The notes under the pieces: generated by a model
The model's database searches: none
Told to the model about the DNA's origin: nothing
Seen by the model: the letters and a program-made list of their open reading frames with translations, nothing else
Source: Collinsella sp. AF23-4AC
Lineage (GTDB): Bacteria; Actinomycetota; Coriobacteriia; Coriobacteriales; Coriobacteriaceae
Direction: 5' to 3'
DNA: 45,531 nucleotides
Assembly (NCBI RefSeq): GCF_003462685.1
Contig: NZ_QRVE01000016.1
Location: 1-45,531 of the forward strand
Shown: in pieces, positions 32,400 through 40,747 of the stretch
Layout: each line of letters starts with the position of its first letter
Numbering within the stretch: the stretch's first letter is position 1
Program-made: the position numbers and the translations under genes

Positions 32400-33494
32400 T
32401 CAGCAACTATGTGAGGTGGTGAGGAACGCTGTGCCAAGCAGAAATAGCGTTAGGGACACGGCGATCCAATTTGTGTCGCTGGTTTTGGGGAGTGACGAGG
32501 GGGTCTTGGTGGTGGCCTTGGGCCTAGAGGTCTTGGCGGCCGTGGTCTTGGCCACTGTGGTCGTGGTCGTGGTCACCGTCTTAGTCGCGGCCGCTGGCTT
32601 CAGAGTGGGATTCGTCGACGGATCCGTAGCTGGCTCTCCGGTAGCGGGGTCAGTGCCAGGGACGGAAGGACCATCCCCCGGCACATCGCGCGCATCGCTC
32701 TCCCCCGCCGGGCCAGCAGCGCCCTCGGGCTCGATCGTCACACGCGCTGCCACGGACCCGTCGGCATTCACCACGCCGCCCGCACCAAAGGCCCCGCCCG
32801 CAGGCGCCACAAAGCGTGCGGATGCAAGCGACCCGCCCAGGCAGGCGACGCCACCGTCGGCGCCCGACGCATCCAGCCAGGACGCATCGACGGTAAGCTG
32901 CCCGGCCGCGCCACCGCCGGCAGCCCCGCCCAGCAGACACACACCATAGGTGCGCACGCCCGCCCCGGAGCCCGCGCCTGCGGCGACAACGCGCCCACCG
33001 CCGCGAACGGCAAGACCGTCCGCGATCACGCCGGCCACCCGCGCATCCGCGATGCCGGCGCCGTCGGCCCGCGCGTCAACCTTGCAGCCGTCCACCGCGA
33101 GCGTCCCCGACACGTAGATTCCGCACTGCGAGCCCGTGGCCACCAGCGACCCGGTGCCGCGGAGCGTCAGATCGCCCCACACCTCCATGCCGCACCGCGA
33201 GATGTCCACGTCGGGCGCGCTCGTCTCGACAACAGTGTTCTGCCCGGTCAGCGTCACCACCAGTTCGCCGTCGGCGCCGATGGCCTCGCCCGTGTAGCCG
33301 TTAAGATGCAGATGGTCGACATCGGTCCAGACCCAACCGGGGCCCGACACACCCGGCTCGTAGTACGTGGCGCCCGCGATGAACAGGCTGTCCGCGCCCG
33401 CGGCATAAGAAGGCCCGCCCAGCAAAACGCATAGGCAGGCCATGGCAGTAAACAGGATGTAGTGACGGCTAGTGTGGAACGCGGCAGCAAACAT
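32400..33494 (-). CDS. Sortase-anchored surface protein
   Basis: The 364-residue product has a signal peptide ending AAGA near residue 33 and a repetitive beta-type region (VTLTGQNTVV, MEVWGDLTLRGTGS, IYVSGTLAVDG). A Gly/Ala-rich section, an acidic Pro-rich linker and a Thr/Lys-rich stalk follow. The C-terminus is LPKTSD, a hydrophobic helix and a short tail ending TSHSC, an LPxTG-like sortase signal with S in place of G. It is probably a wall-linked adhesin or stalk protein. ATG 33494 has GGAG seven bases upstream; a TTG at 33521 is an alternative. Confidence 0.8.
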   Translation of the reverse strand: MFAAAFHTSRHYILFTAMACLCVLLGGPSYAAGADSLFIAGATYYEPGVSGPGWVWTDVDHLHLNGYTGEAIGADGELVVTLTGQNTVVETSAPDVDISRCGMEVWGDLTLRGTGSLVATGSQCGIYVSGTLAVDGCKVDARADGAGIADARVAGVIADGLAVRGGGRVVAAGAGSGAGVRTYGVCLLGGAAGGGAAGQLTVDASWLDASGADGGVACLGGSLASARFVAPAGGAFGAGGVVNADGSVAARVTIEPEGAAGPAGESDARDVPGDGPSVPGTDPATGEPATDPSTNPTLKPAAATKTVTTTTTTVAKTTAAKTSRPKATTKTPSSLPKTSDTNWIAVSLTLFLLGTAFLTTSHSC

Positions 33495-33859
33495 AACCGC
33501 TCCGATCTTCGCAAGAGCCAATGGGGGCTGCGCCAGAAAACTACCTGGTAGCAGCAGTTATTAGTGTAGCGAGATCAGGCGAGTGGCGAACGAATTAGCT
33601 GTAAACGAACCCCAAAATTAGGTGTAAATCGTTTTGCCAGTCGGTGAAAGGAAGATTCACGTTAGGCAAATATGCCGACCGCTGATTCCAAAATTAGCAG
33701 CACAGGGAAATTGACAATATCAAGTTACCAAAACCTTTCCTCAATGACGCCCCATGTCGTGTCCTCGCAAGTTGGATACCGTTGTAGCAACACCTTAGTA
33801 ATCGGGTAAATAGTTGAGAATCTATTCACGGAGTTCACTACGATTGAAGGATTTAAATA
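33495..33859. other. AT-rich intergenic region between divergent genes
   Basis: No gene seen. It must hold the promoters of the leftward surface protein and rightward abiH. TTGACA occurs near 33711 on the plus strand, but I see no well-spaced -10 box. Confidence 0.5.
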
Positions 33860-34966
33860 ATGCGCCAACTAATAATTCTTGGAAATGGATTCGACTTGAC
33901 CTGCGGACTGAAGTCAAAGTTCTCAGATTTTTATCGCAATAGGATGAACGCAGCATGCTCAATTGAATCGATCCCTAAGGACGAAAGAAATGTCTGGGAT
34001 GTCATTCTTTCTGAAATCGGTGAAAACGACCCATTGTGGTGCAATATAGAAAGCCTTATTTCAGCGTATGTGTTCCATGATGACGACTTGGGTTCAAGAT
34101 TGGACCACATGTATGAGCAACTGGTGTGGACAATTGATCCGTCAAAACCAAATCGTTCTGAACATCCAGATAACGCCGTATACAATTACGTTTCAACTAG
34201 TCTGGGTAAGGAAAACGTTTCCCAGGATGAGCTCACCCATTTCCTTCTAACCTCACTAAAAGATTACGAGCACATCTTTGCGAGCTATCTAGAAAAACAA
34301 GTCGATAATAACAATAAATACAGGGAAAAGGCTGTGGAGTATTATGCAGCCATTCGCAATGCCTGCATTAATAAGGCCCAGCAAAAGAACTATGAAACAT
34401 CTATCTTAAACTTTAACTATACAACCCCATTAAAATCGGAAGATCAGCAGCTGGGAATTGTTGCTGCCCGGAATATTCATGGCTCACTGGACAAAACGGA
34501 CACAATATTTGGCATTGACGGAAAAGACGTCGCTGAAGACCATCCGGCGGTGCCGTTTACAAAAACATATAGGCTTATGTCATTAGTGCCATACGAAAGC
34601 GAAACTGCAAAACTCTGCGACAGCAATACCCGTTTCATCAAGATATCCGGACACTCGCTTTCTCGGGCTGACTATTCCTACTTCCAATCGATTTTTGACA
34701 CCGTCAATCTATACGGTGGAGTTACTAAGCTTGTATTTCTATACAAAAAATATCCAAACAAGTCAGATAAAACAGTTGATGAGCAGGCAATTCGAGAAGA
34801 TCTGTACTCACGCATATCGCATCTTCTGTATGAGTATGGAAGCACACTCGACAATAAAGACCATGGAAAGAATCTCATGCATAAACTTCTTCTAGAGCAA
34901 AGGTTGCTCATTAAAGACGTTGACGAGAATATATCAGTCTTACCTTCCAATATATATTTGCTTTAA
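33860..34966 (+). CDS. abiH: AbiH family abortive infection protein
   Basis: A 368-residue protein with the AbiH hallmarks: LIILGNGFDLTCGLKSKFSDFY at the N-terminus, SILNFNYTT in the middle, then NIHGSLD and ISGHSLSRADYSYF. AbiH blocks phage development in Lactococcus by an uncharacterised mechanism; GNGFD may be a nucleotide-binding loop. GAAGGA lies eight bases before the ATG. Codon and base use are much more AT-rich than the core genes, which points to horizontal transfer. It stands alone and is followed by a strong terminator. Confidence 0.85.
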   Translation: MRQLIILGNGFDLTCGLKSKFSDFYRNRMNAACSIESIPKDERNVWDVILSEIGENDPLWCNIESLISAYVFHDDDLGSRLDHMYEQLVWTIDPSKPNRSEHPDNAVYNYVSTSLGKENVSQDELTHFLLTSLKDYEHIFASYLEKQVDNNNKYREKAVEYYAAIRNACINKAQQKNYETSILNFNYTTPLKSEDQQLGIVAARNIHGSLDKTDTIFGIDGKDVAEDHPAVPFTKTYRLMSLVPYESETAKLCDSNTRFIKISGHSLSRADYSYFQSIFDTVNLYGGVTKLVFLYKKYPNKSDKTVDEQAIREDLYSRISHLLYEYGSTLDNKDHGKNLMHKLLLEQRLLIKDVDENISVLPSNIYLL

Positions 34967-35073
34967 CACCTAATCCAGATTCGGCTCCCTGAGGTGGTAA
35001 TTGAAGAGTAGGACCGGAGAACGTACGTATATCTATAAAAGCGTAATCAAAGGCTAATGGGACTTGTTTAACC

Positions 35074-35113
35074 AAAAGAGGGTGTATCGGTTTGCGCCGA
35101 TACACCCTCTTTT
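35074..35113. terminator. Bidirectional terminator
   Basis: AAAAGAGGGTGTATCGG-TTTGCG-CCGATACACCCTCTTTT is a perfect 17-bp stem. It separates abiH (plus) from the chimeric gene (minus). Confidence 0.9.
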
Positions 35114-35166
35114 CAATAATTGGATTTATGCACAAGGACAGAGTCGCCGCAGCCGTCAGCTCTCCC

Positions 35167-35574
35167 CTATTCCCTCTTAAACAGATCCCTCGTGTACACC
35201 TTGTCCGCCACGTCCGTGAGCTCGTCGCTCCAGCGGTTGGCGACGATCACGTCGCAGCCGGCCTTGAAGGCCTCCAGGTCGTGGGTCACCTCGGAGCCGA
35301 AGAACTCCGGCGCGTCCAGCGTGGGCTCGTAGACCACCACGGGCACGCCCTTGGCCTTCACGCGCTTCATGACGCCCTGGATGGAGCTCGCAATCCTAGC
35401 CTTGTCCTCCTGCTCGGCCTCGAGCTTGCAGATCTTGTTGTCCACCGTCTCGGGCTTCCAGCGCGAGCGTTCGGGCCACGCGGCGAGCTTCGCCTGCCTC
35501 TGGGTTCTGCTCGCAACGCGCTCGTGGCAGTATGTCTCGTGACGCGGGTTCGCCAGCGGCTCGTCGGCGTCCAA
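35167..35574 (-). pseudogene. Chimera: phage terminase small-subunit start joined to UDP-glucose 6-dehydrogenase end
   Basis: TTG 35574 with GGAGGTG upstream opens a 135-codon frame. The first 60 residues ([21 protein letters not shown], then [22 protein letters not shown]) resemble the N-terminus of terminase small subunits, where a TQRQA-x-AA-P pattern is usual. The rest ([58 protein letters not shown]) is the C-terminal nucleotide-binding end of UDP-glucose dehydrogenase. The junction is near DKARIASS (about base 35390). Neither half is complete, so the protein is unlikely to work in either role. Confidence 0.7.
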
Positions 35575-35666
35575 GCGTCACCTCCAATCAATCGCGCCCC
35601 GCCGCGAAAAGCGGGGAGCCGCCCCGGAGGGCGGCCCTGATTAGTCGTAGGTGTTTCCGCTTCCTG

Positions 35667-36620
35667 CTAGTTGTAAGCTGGCATAGGGATGAAGAATCTC
35701 GCGAAGACCGCGGCGGCGAGGAAGACGAGGGCGATGAAGTTTGCGATCTTCACGATCTTGGCCAGGTCAGGGCATTCAACTCTGGTCACCTTTCCCAGGA
35801 ACGAGAGCAGGATCGCTATCGTGTCGAATAGGAATACTCCTATCACTGTCGCCATCGCGCATAGCCTGTAGATGCTCGCCCTGTCGATGCTCTGCAGGAT
35901 GGATGAGGAGAAGGTCAGGCCCGCGACGAAGGCGACGACGATGCCGGTGAACACGCCGAGGACGGACACGTTTTCACGCTGCGCCTCTCTCTTTTCCTCC
36001 TCAATTCGCTTCAGCGAGTCATCTTCCAGACGTTTGATTTCGCTTTCCGTCTTTTCCTGCTGCTCTTTGATTTGCTCGTCGAGTTGCGTGCTCCTTTCCT
36101 CGAAGGAGCACATCATCTTCATCTGCTCCGTGTAGTGGAGTAGGCGCGTCTTCTCAAGCTCGATGTGGTCGCACAGCTTACGTACACTATCGGCCTGCTC
36201 CGAGCGGGGTCGGTCTTCCAGCATGCTTGTCAGGACCTTGCCCATGTTGTCGGCCAAGCGGCTTACGGGGTATGGGACGTTCGTCGGGTCGAGCTCGCAA
36301 TCCTTGTAGTCAAACACGACGTTGCAGACGTCCGAGTATCTATGGCGGAACTTCACCTGCCCGCCGTACAGCTTTTCGAAGAAGGCCTTGACGTCGGCGA
36401 TGTTTTCATCCGAGAGGGAGAGGCCTGGGTCGTCGGACGCTAAGGTTTCCAGAAGTTTGGTCAGCGCATCCCTTTTCTGTGTCTCATCGGAGTCCGCCTC
36501 GACGTCGGGAACAATGAGCATCGATTTCTCAAGATAGTCGCCGTTTGCGGCTTGGAGAACGCTCGTCAGAATCTCAAGGGCTCTTTTCATGCCGGCGGGC
36601 ACTTCTTGATTCTCAGCCAT
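35667..36620 (-). CDS. Coiled-coil membrane protein, candidate toxin partner of Panacea protein
   Basis: From ATG 36620 the product has 317 residues. A soluble N-terminal region (1-145) is followed by a long charged coiled coil (about 150-216), and then three transmembrane helices near 219-243, 249-275 and 290-312. The start overlaps the Panacea gene by eight bases, so the two are translationally coupled. Panacea-domain antitoxins are known to pair with many unrelated toxins, several of them membrane-active, which makes this the likely toxin. I recognise no family for it. Confidence 0.7.
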   Translation of the reverse strand: MAENQEVPAGMKRALEILTSVLQAANGDYLEKSMLIVPDVEADSDETQKRDALTKLLETLASDDPGLSLSDENIADVKAFFEKLYGGQVKFRHRYSDVCNVVFDYKDCELDPTNVPYPVSRLADNMGKVLTSMLEDRPRSEQADSVRKLCDHIELEKTRLLHYTEQMKMMCSFEERSTQLDEQIKEQQEKTESEIKRLEDDSLKRIEEEKREAQRENVSVLGVFTGIVVAFVAGLTFSSSILQSIDRASIYRLCAMATVIGVFLFDTIAILLSFLGKVTRVECPDLAKIVKIANFIALVFLAAAVFARFFIPMPAYN

Positions 36621-37077
36621 TCTGGTCCGCCTTTGCGGCCGCGACGATGAGACCGTTTGGGATGATTCCCTTGTCTTGTCCGCGCCTATTGTAGACCTCA
36701 TCCCACGGGGACCCCTTCGCATGGGAGACCCGTACGAGGTTCCAGGGAGAAAGTCCTCGCAGTTTTTCGATGATGGTGTTGATGAAATCTTCCTGCTCGT
36801 CGTTCTCGAAGCGGACTGCGTCAGGGAAAATCATCTTTATGGGCGAACCGCCGAACTCGGAGAACTTGACGTATACGTCGCGGATGACCGGGCCGTACTG
36901 CCATGCCTCGAACGTGTCGTCGAACAGGGGCGAGTCGTACCCCTTGATGAAAGTTAGTTGCAAGAAGTACAGCATCTTCTGTAGCTGTAGGTTGCTGACT
37001 GGCTTGTTGTCTTTATAGCATTTGTCAACTACGTATTTGGCGATTCCCATGGCGGTGTAGCTTGCGGTCGTGTTCAT
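36613..37077 (-). CDS. Panacea-domain (DUF4065/SocA-like) antitoxin
   Basis: The 154-residue protein shows the domain pattern AMGIAKYVVDKC, VSNLQLQKMLYFLQL, FDDTFEAWQYGPVIRDVYVKFSEFG and the late GLSPWNLVRVSHAKGSPWDEVY. Its length is typical. ATG 37077 follows GGAGGAG at seven bases. The frame is open far upstream without a stop, but that stretch belongs to a different, truncated gene. Panacea proteins neutralise co-encoded toxins; the downstream membrane protein is the candidate. Confidence 0.85.
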   Translation of the reverse strand: MNTTASYTAMGIAKYVVDKCYKDNKPVSNLQLQKMLYFLQLTFIKGYDSPLFDDTFEAWQYGPVIRDVYVKFSEFGGSPIKMIFPDAVRFENDEQEDFINTIIEKLRGLSPWNLVRVSHAKGSPWDEVYNRRGQDKGIIPNGLIVAAAKADQNG

Positions 37078-37524
37078 AATCTCCTCCTTTTGCCCATCAT
37101 ACCAGTGATGTGCTTCCCATCTGCGCGTATCGCGATAAAAGCATCTCAGCTCGCCCGGACAAAAAACGGACGGCCCGGACGGCCCCTCCAACGGGGGGTT
37201 TCGGTCTCGGACGCGCCCCCTAGTCTTCCACGGCCCCGGCACCAGGACGACCGGCACGAGCGCCAGAAACGCCACGAGCACGAGCGCCGTGACCGCAATG
37301 CACAACGCCCATTTCACGTCTTCGCCCATCACTTCACATCCTTCCGCTCGAACCTGCAGAAGCGCCCACATGCGGCCAAGGTCGCTACCGCGTATCTCGC
37401 GGTCGCAGCACCCCCCCCCGCTGATGGCGCGGGCGCGCTCCCTGTACACGCCGTCCACGCGTGCCGCTGCGGCGAGCCTGGTTCTGCAGTCGGCGAGCCC
37501 GGACTCGAGCTCCCAGCTCGTCAC
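37078..37524 (-). pseudogene. Truncated phage-like small membrane protein region
   Basis: The frame continuing upstream of the Panacea gene encodes a Cys/Arg-rich segment. From ATG 37329 it encodes a single transmembrane helix (WALCIAVTALVLVAFLALVPVV) followed by a Pro/Arg-rich tail that runs in frame into the Panacea start. Its far end meets an IS256 fragment at about 37510-37525. It is probably the residue of small prophage genes; whether any product is made is unknown. Confidence 0.35.
37411..37419. repeat. Homopolymer C(9)/G(9) tract
   Basis: Nine Cs on the plus strand, read as Gly-Gly-Gly in the minus-strand frame above. A possible slippage site, but in a region that already looks decayed. 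Confidence 0.4.
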
Positions 37525-37891
37525 CGATCAGATCGGGGGGGTCTGCCCCAAGGCCGCCGAGGTGCTCGAGAAGGCCGAGGCCGACGCCCTGGGCTACCTG
37601 GACTTCCCCTGCGAGCACCACGTCAGCCTGCGCACCAAGAATGTGCAGGAGCGCACCGACCGCGAGCTCAAGCGCCGCAGCCGCGTCATACAGGTGTTCC
37701 CGAGCAGGAAGTAGCCCATCAGGATGATGGGCGCCGTGTTCGCCGAGATGGACAAGGAGTGGGTCGGCCGCCGCTGGTTCAACGACGACTCCATCGGCAG
37801 GGCCGTCGAGGGCGCCGTCGCCGAGCACGTGGCCAGGTTCATCGCGCTCGTCGTGGCCGACAGCCCGATTCCCGGCGGGAAGACGGCGTGA
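37510..37891 (+). mobile_element. IS256-family transposase C-terminal fragment with in-frame stop
   Basis: The frame reads GGVCPKAAEVLEKAEADALGYL, then RTKNVQERTDRELKRRSRVIQVFPS, the conserved C-terminal block of mutator-type transposases. A TAG at 37712-37714 interrupts it and the same frame continues MMGAVFAEMDKEWVGRRWF to TGA at 37889-37891. The DDE catalytic core is missing. It cannot transpose. Confidence 0.75.
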
Positions 37892-38030
37892 CATACGCTA
37901 GGATGACGGCATTCTAGGCGATTCTCGGTTCCTCGGGTCGACTCCGGCTACCCTTGAGAACCGAGACCTACACCAACGATCGCGACACTACCGCACGCTT
38001 CGTGCCATCTGGATTGTTTTGGAAAAGAAA

Positions 38031-38046
38031 ACGCCTCATGCTAGGC
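38031..38046 (-). terminator. Short hairpin with T tract
   Basis: On the minus strand CGCCTAGCATGAGGCG is followed by TTTTCTTTT. It could end transcripts arriving from the protease gene to the right. Confidence 0.55.
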
Positions 38047-38170
38047 GCGTACAGGCTCTTCGTGTCAACGTGTATCAGCCTACCATGGAGCGGCGTTGCA
38101 GTGCGGCATGGAACGGCGTAGCAAAACTGATGCAATAATCAGCGAATAATCACAAGACCGGAATGGGGCC

Positions 38171-38368
38171 ATGGCGACCTTCTTCAAAGGAGAAGGCCGC
38201 CATGGCAAGTCGAAATTCAACTCAGGGATTACTGAGCTCTTCGGAGAGAGTTCACATTCCGAAGACCTAAAGTATCAGTTCGTTAATGTGACCCTTGGAA
38301 ACTTTCAAGAGTTGTTCAACGCGGTAGACAGATTGCTCGACGAGAGAGGCATCGTTCTGTCTGCCTAA
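38171..38368 (+). CDS. Small hypothetical protein
   Basis: A 65-codon frame from ATG 38171 with a weak GGGG site. The product is basic at the start and acidic in the middle, with a possible helix near the C-terminus (LGNFQELFNAVDRLLDERG) that looks coding. No family is recognised; it lies between IS debris and the protease operon. Confidence 0.4.
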   Translation: MATFFKGEGRHGKSKFNSGITELFGESSHSEDLKYQFVNVTLGNFQELFNAVDRLLDERGIVLSA

Positions 38369-38395
38369 TATTATCCTATTGCTTTGTATGTAGCA

Positions 38396-38431
38396 GGACG
38401 GCCATCAGGCAATTATGCACGATGGCCGTCC
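38396..38431. terminator. Hairpin between convergent genes
   Basis: GGACGGCCATC and GATGGCCGTCC form a perfect 11-bp stem with a 14-base loop, seven bases beyond the protease stop. Confidence 0.65.
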
Positions 38432-38437
38432 ATTCTA

Positions 38438-40744
38438 TTAACTCCGTGCCTCAAGACGCGGCTCAATCCTGAGCTTGATTGGCTGCAAGTTGCGATACTC
38501 CTGGAGCGTACTGTTGTAAAGACTGCCATTGTAGCCTGGAGCATCGACCGTCACGACCACATAGTAACGAGTGAGCGCATCGGGATCGTTATTATTACGG
38601 AATAAGGATTGGAGCGTCAGCTTCGGGTCATACAATGAGCTTGATTTCATGCGCTGTGTCCTGCTAATGACACTGTCCCACTTCATATCGTTGGCTCGTA
38701 ACTCTGACTCTTCCCAGTACTTCTTTGCAGGCTTGCTCACCGGCAAGGTTGATGAGGTGTAGCCCTGCAGTTCAAGTTCAGCTGCCTTGATACGCCCCTC
38801 CTCGGTGGCGAGATTCACCGTATGCCTATAGCTTGTACCTTTGAGCGAGTACGTGTATTTGTTGGCATGAGGAATGAGGGTATCTACTATGCAGCTTGAG
38901 GTGTATGCATCCGAATCATTGGGATTCGTTTCGCAGACTGCAACGATGGTCCAGCTGATTGTGATAAGCCCCTTCGCCGACTCGATGCCGGGGGCAAATA
39001 TCGGCAGCGAGACAAGCTGCTTAGGTCTGAGCATGCCTTGATATAGCGTGGTGACGCGGTTGTCGTCACAGCTCAGACAACTCGATGGATCATCTGGGGC
39101 AATGCCGAAACCGTACTCTTCTCGAACAAAGCTATCACTGTGCTTCGAATTGTGGAGGACCAGAGCCCGGGCGAGATGCTGTGAGATATCCTCGCTTCGC
39201 GACATCATTCTGCCAAGCTTGTGGACGAGTAAAGGAGATGCAAAGCTGGTACCCGCGCTTGCGCCTAAAGCATTTCCGCTTGAGGCAACCACCACGAATG
39301 GCTTGTTGATGTCCCCTCCATACTCAAGGAGGTCGGGCTTGATTTTGGCACCCTCTCTTCCCGGACCAACACAGCTATACGGAGCGCGTGCCTTCGTACC
39401 ATCAGGCAATATACAAAACGCGCCAACTCCGATGCCGTTGACCAGATCCGCTGGTGACTGCACACGATTATCTGGGCTTGGCAAATCGCCGTCATTGCCG
39501 GCCGCAATGCAAAAGAGGGGCGGCTCGGCATCGCGGTTGTACGACAGCACATCAAGCGCATAAGTGAAGCGGCTGATGTCATCGTCGAGAATGGGGCCAG
39601 CGGGGCCAAATGAGAGATTATACAGTTGGATGTCAGGATTATGCCCGACTACGTACTCGATAGCGTCGATCGATTCGTAGAGGTCAATGTCGATGGGATC
39701 GCTCGGTGGCAGCACTCGAAAGCTCTCAACCTTCACCTCGGGCGCAGGAAGGACGTCACTAGCTCCCTTACCAGAAAGCTCGCCATGCAGCACGGCTCCG
39801 CATACACCCGTTCCATGGTCGATGCCGTCTTGGTCGGGCAGCGATGCAACGGCATCATGCGCATTGACATAGCCGGAGAGGAGCGGGACATTGGGATTGC
39901 ATCCACCATCGAAGACGCCGACGGTCACAGGTGGGACATTCTGGGCCGCAGCAACCTGCGGTGCTGGTGCGCTCATCGCGCTCCGTATCGGCTCGAAGGC
40001 GATTCTTCCCATCGGGTGAACCGTGCGCAGCGGGTTGATTCTCGCTGCTGCCATAGTAGCTTCCCTGCTCAACTGTGCGGCGATGAATGTAACGCCGTCT
40101 TTGTATGACCGTACCTCGATTTCGTCACGACCGAGTCCTGCTGCCTTGCAGAACAGGTCTACGGCATCCTCGGCGCTTTCTTGGAGCGGATGAAGCACGG
40201 CTTCGACCAGGCCCTCTTTCCATTCCGCATCGAAGCCAAGTATCTTTTCGCCCGGCTCAAGCAGGTCGAAGGAACGGATGGACATTACCTCGTTGCGCCA
40301 TGCGTCCGATTCGTTTGACCCGGTGCGAAGCGCGTTTTCAAAATCGGCAAGACCCTTTGAGGTCGTGCGCAGGAAGTAGAGCTTTGCGAACTCGAACTGC
40401 TCTCCTGCATCTTCGTCATTACTGTTCTTCTGAGGTTGCACGTTACCTGTCTTGTATCTCCTGCCGCCGATGACTTGCAACTCGTCCGAAGAGGTGAGCA
40501 CCGACGAGGGTGCATAGGACTTTGCTTCGAACTTGGGCTCCATACGTATACAGACCACCTTTTCCTCGAGGTAGGAATCAGGGTCGGTCTGCATCTGCCT
40601 GGACACAGCGCCGATATTAGCAAGGAGGCGGTTCCTAGCCTCTTCGTACTCGTGTGGCCGTGGCTTGGAACCTCCACCGGTTTTCTTCTGAACTGGCTGA
40701 GCATATGATTCGCCGTGAGCAAGGATTGGCAGCGGGTCGGACAT
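38438..40744 (-). CDS. ietS: Subtilisin-like serine protease, IetS-like
   Basis: The 768-residue S8 protease has its catalytic triad at Asp279 (VGVFDGG), His310 (DHGTGVCGAVLHG) and Ser500 (SAGTSFASPL), with the oxyanion Asn417 in AAGNDGD. There is no signal peptide, so it acts in the cytoplasm. A 270-residue N-terminal region and a 230-residue C-terminal region flank the protease. It lies three bases after an AAA ATPase gene. This pair matches IetAS, described as a plasmid stability/exclusion pair in Agrobacterium and later as an antiphage system. In that model the protease is the effector and the ATPase controls it. Confidence 0.8.
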   Translation of the reverse strand: MSDPLPILAHGESYAQPVQKKTGGGSKPRPHEYEEARNRLLANIGAVSRQMQTDPDSYLEEKVVCIRMEPKFEAKSYAPSSVLTSSDELQVIGGRRYKTGNVQPQKNSNDEDAGEQFEFAKLYFLRTTSKGLADFENALRTGSNESDAWRNEVMSIRSFDLLEPGEKILGFDAEWKEGLVEAVLHPLQESAEDAVDLFCKAAGLGRDEIEVRSYKDGVTFIAAQLSREATMAAARINPLRTVHPMGRIAFEPIRSAMSAPAPQVAAAQNVPPVTVGVFDGGCNPNVPLLSGYVNAHDAVASLPDQDGIDHGTGVCGAVLHGELSGKGASDVLPAPEVKVESFRVLPPSDPIDIDLYESIDAIEYVVGHNPDIQLYNLSFGPAGPILDDDISRFTYALDVLSYNRDAEPPLFCIAAGNDGDLPSPDNRVQSPADLVNGIGVGAFCILPDGTKARAPYSCVGPGREGAKIKPDLLEYGGDINKPFVVVASSGNALGASAGTSFASPLLVHKLGRMMSRSEDISQHLARALVLHNSKHSDSFVREEYGFGIAPDDPSSCLSCDDNRVTTLYQGMLRPKQLVSLPIFAPGIESAKGLITISWTIVAVCETNPNDSDAYTSSCIVDTLIPHANKYTYSLKGTSYRHTVNLATEEGRIKAAELELQGYTSSTLPVSKPAKKYWEESELRANDMKWDSVISRTQRMKSSSLYDPKLTLQSLFRNNNDPDALTRYYVVVTVDAPGYNGSLYNSTLQEYRNLQPIKLRIEPRLEARS

Positions 40745-40747
40745 GGC

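Noticed and set aside
35092..35640. 182-codon plus-strand frame opposite the terminase/Ugd chimera
   Set aside because: It begins inside a terminator stem and is the antisense of a recognisable dehydrogenase end.
37385..37894. 169-codon minus-strand frame opposite the IS256 fragment
   Set aside because: Antisense of the identifiable transposase C-terminus.
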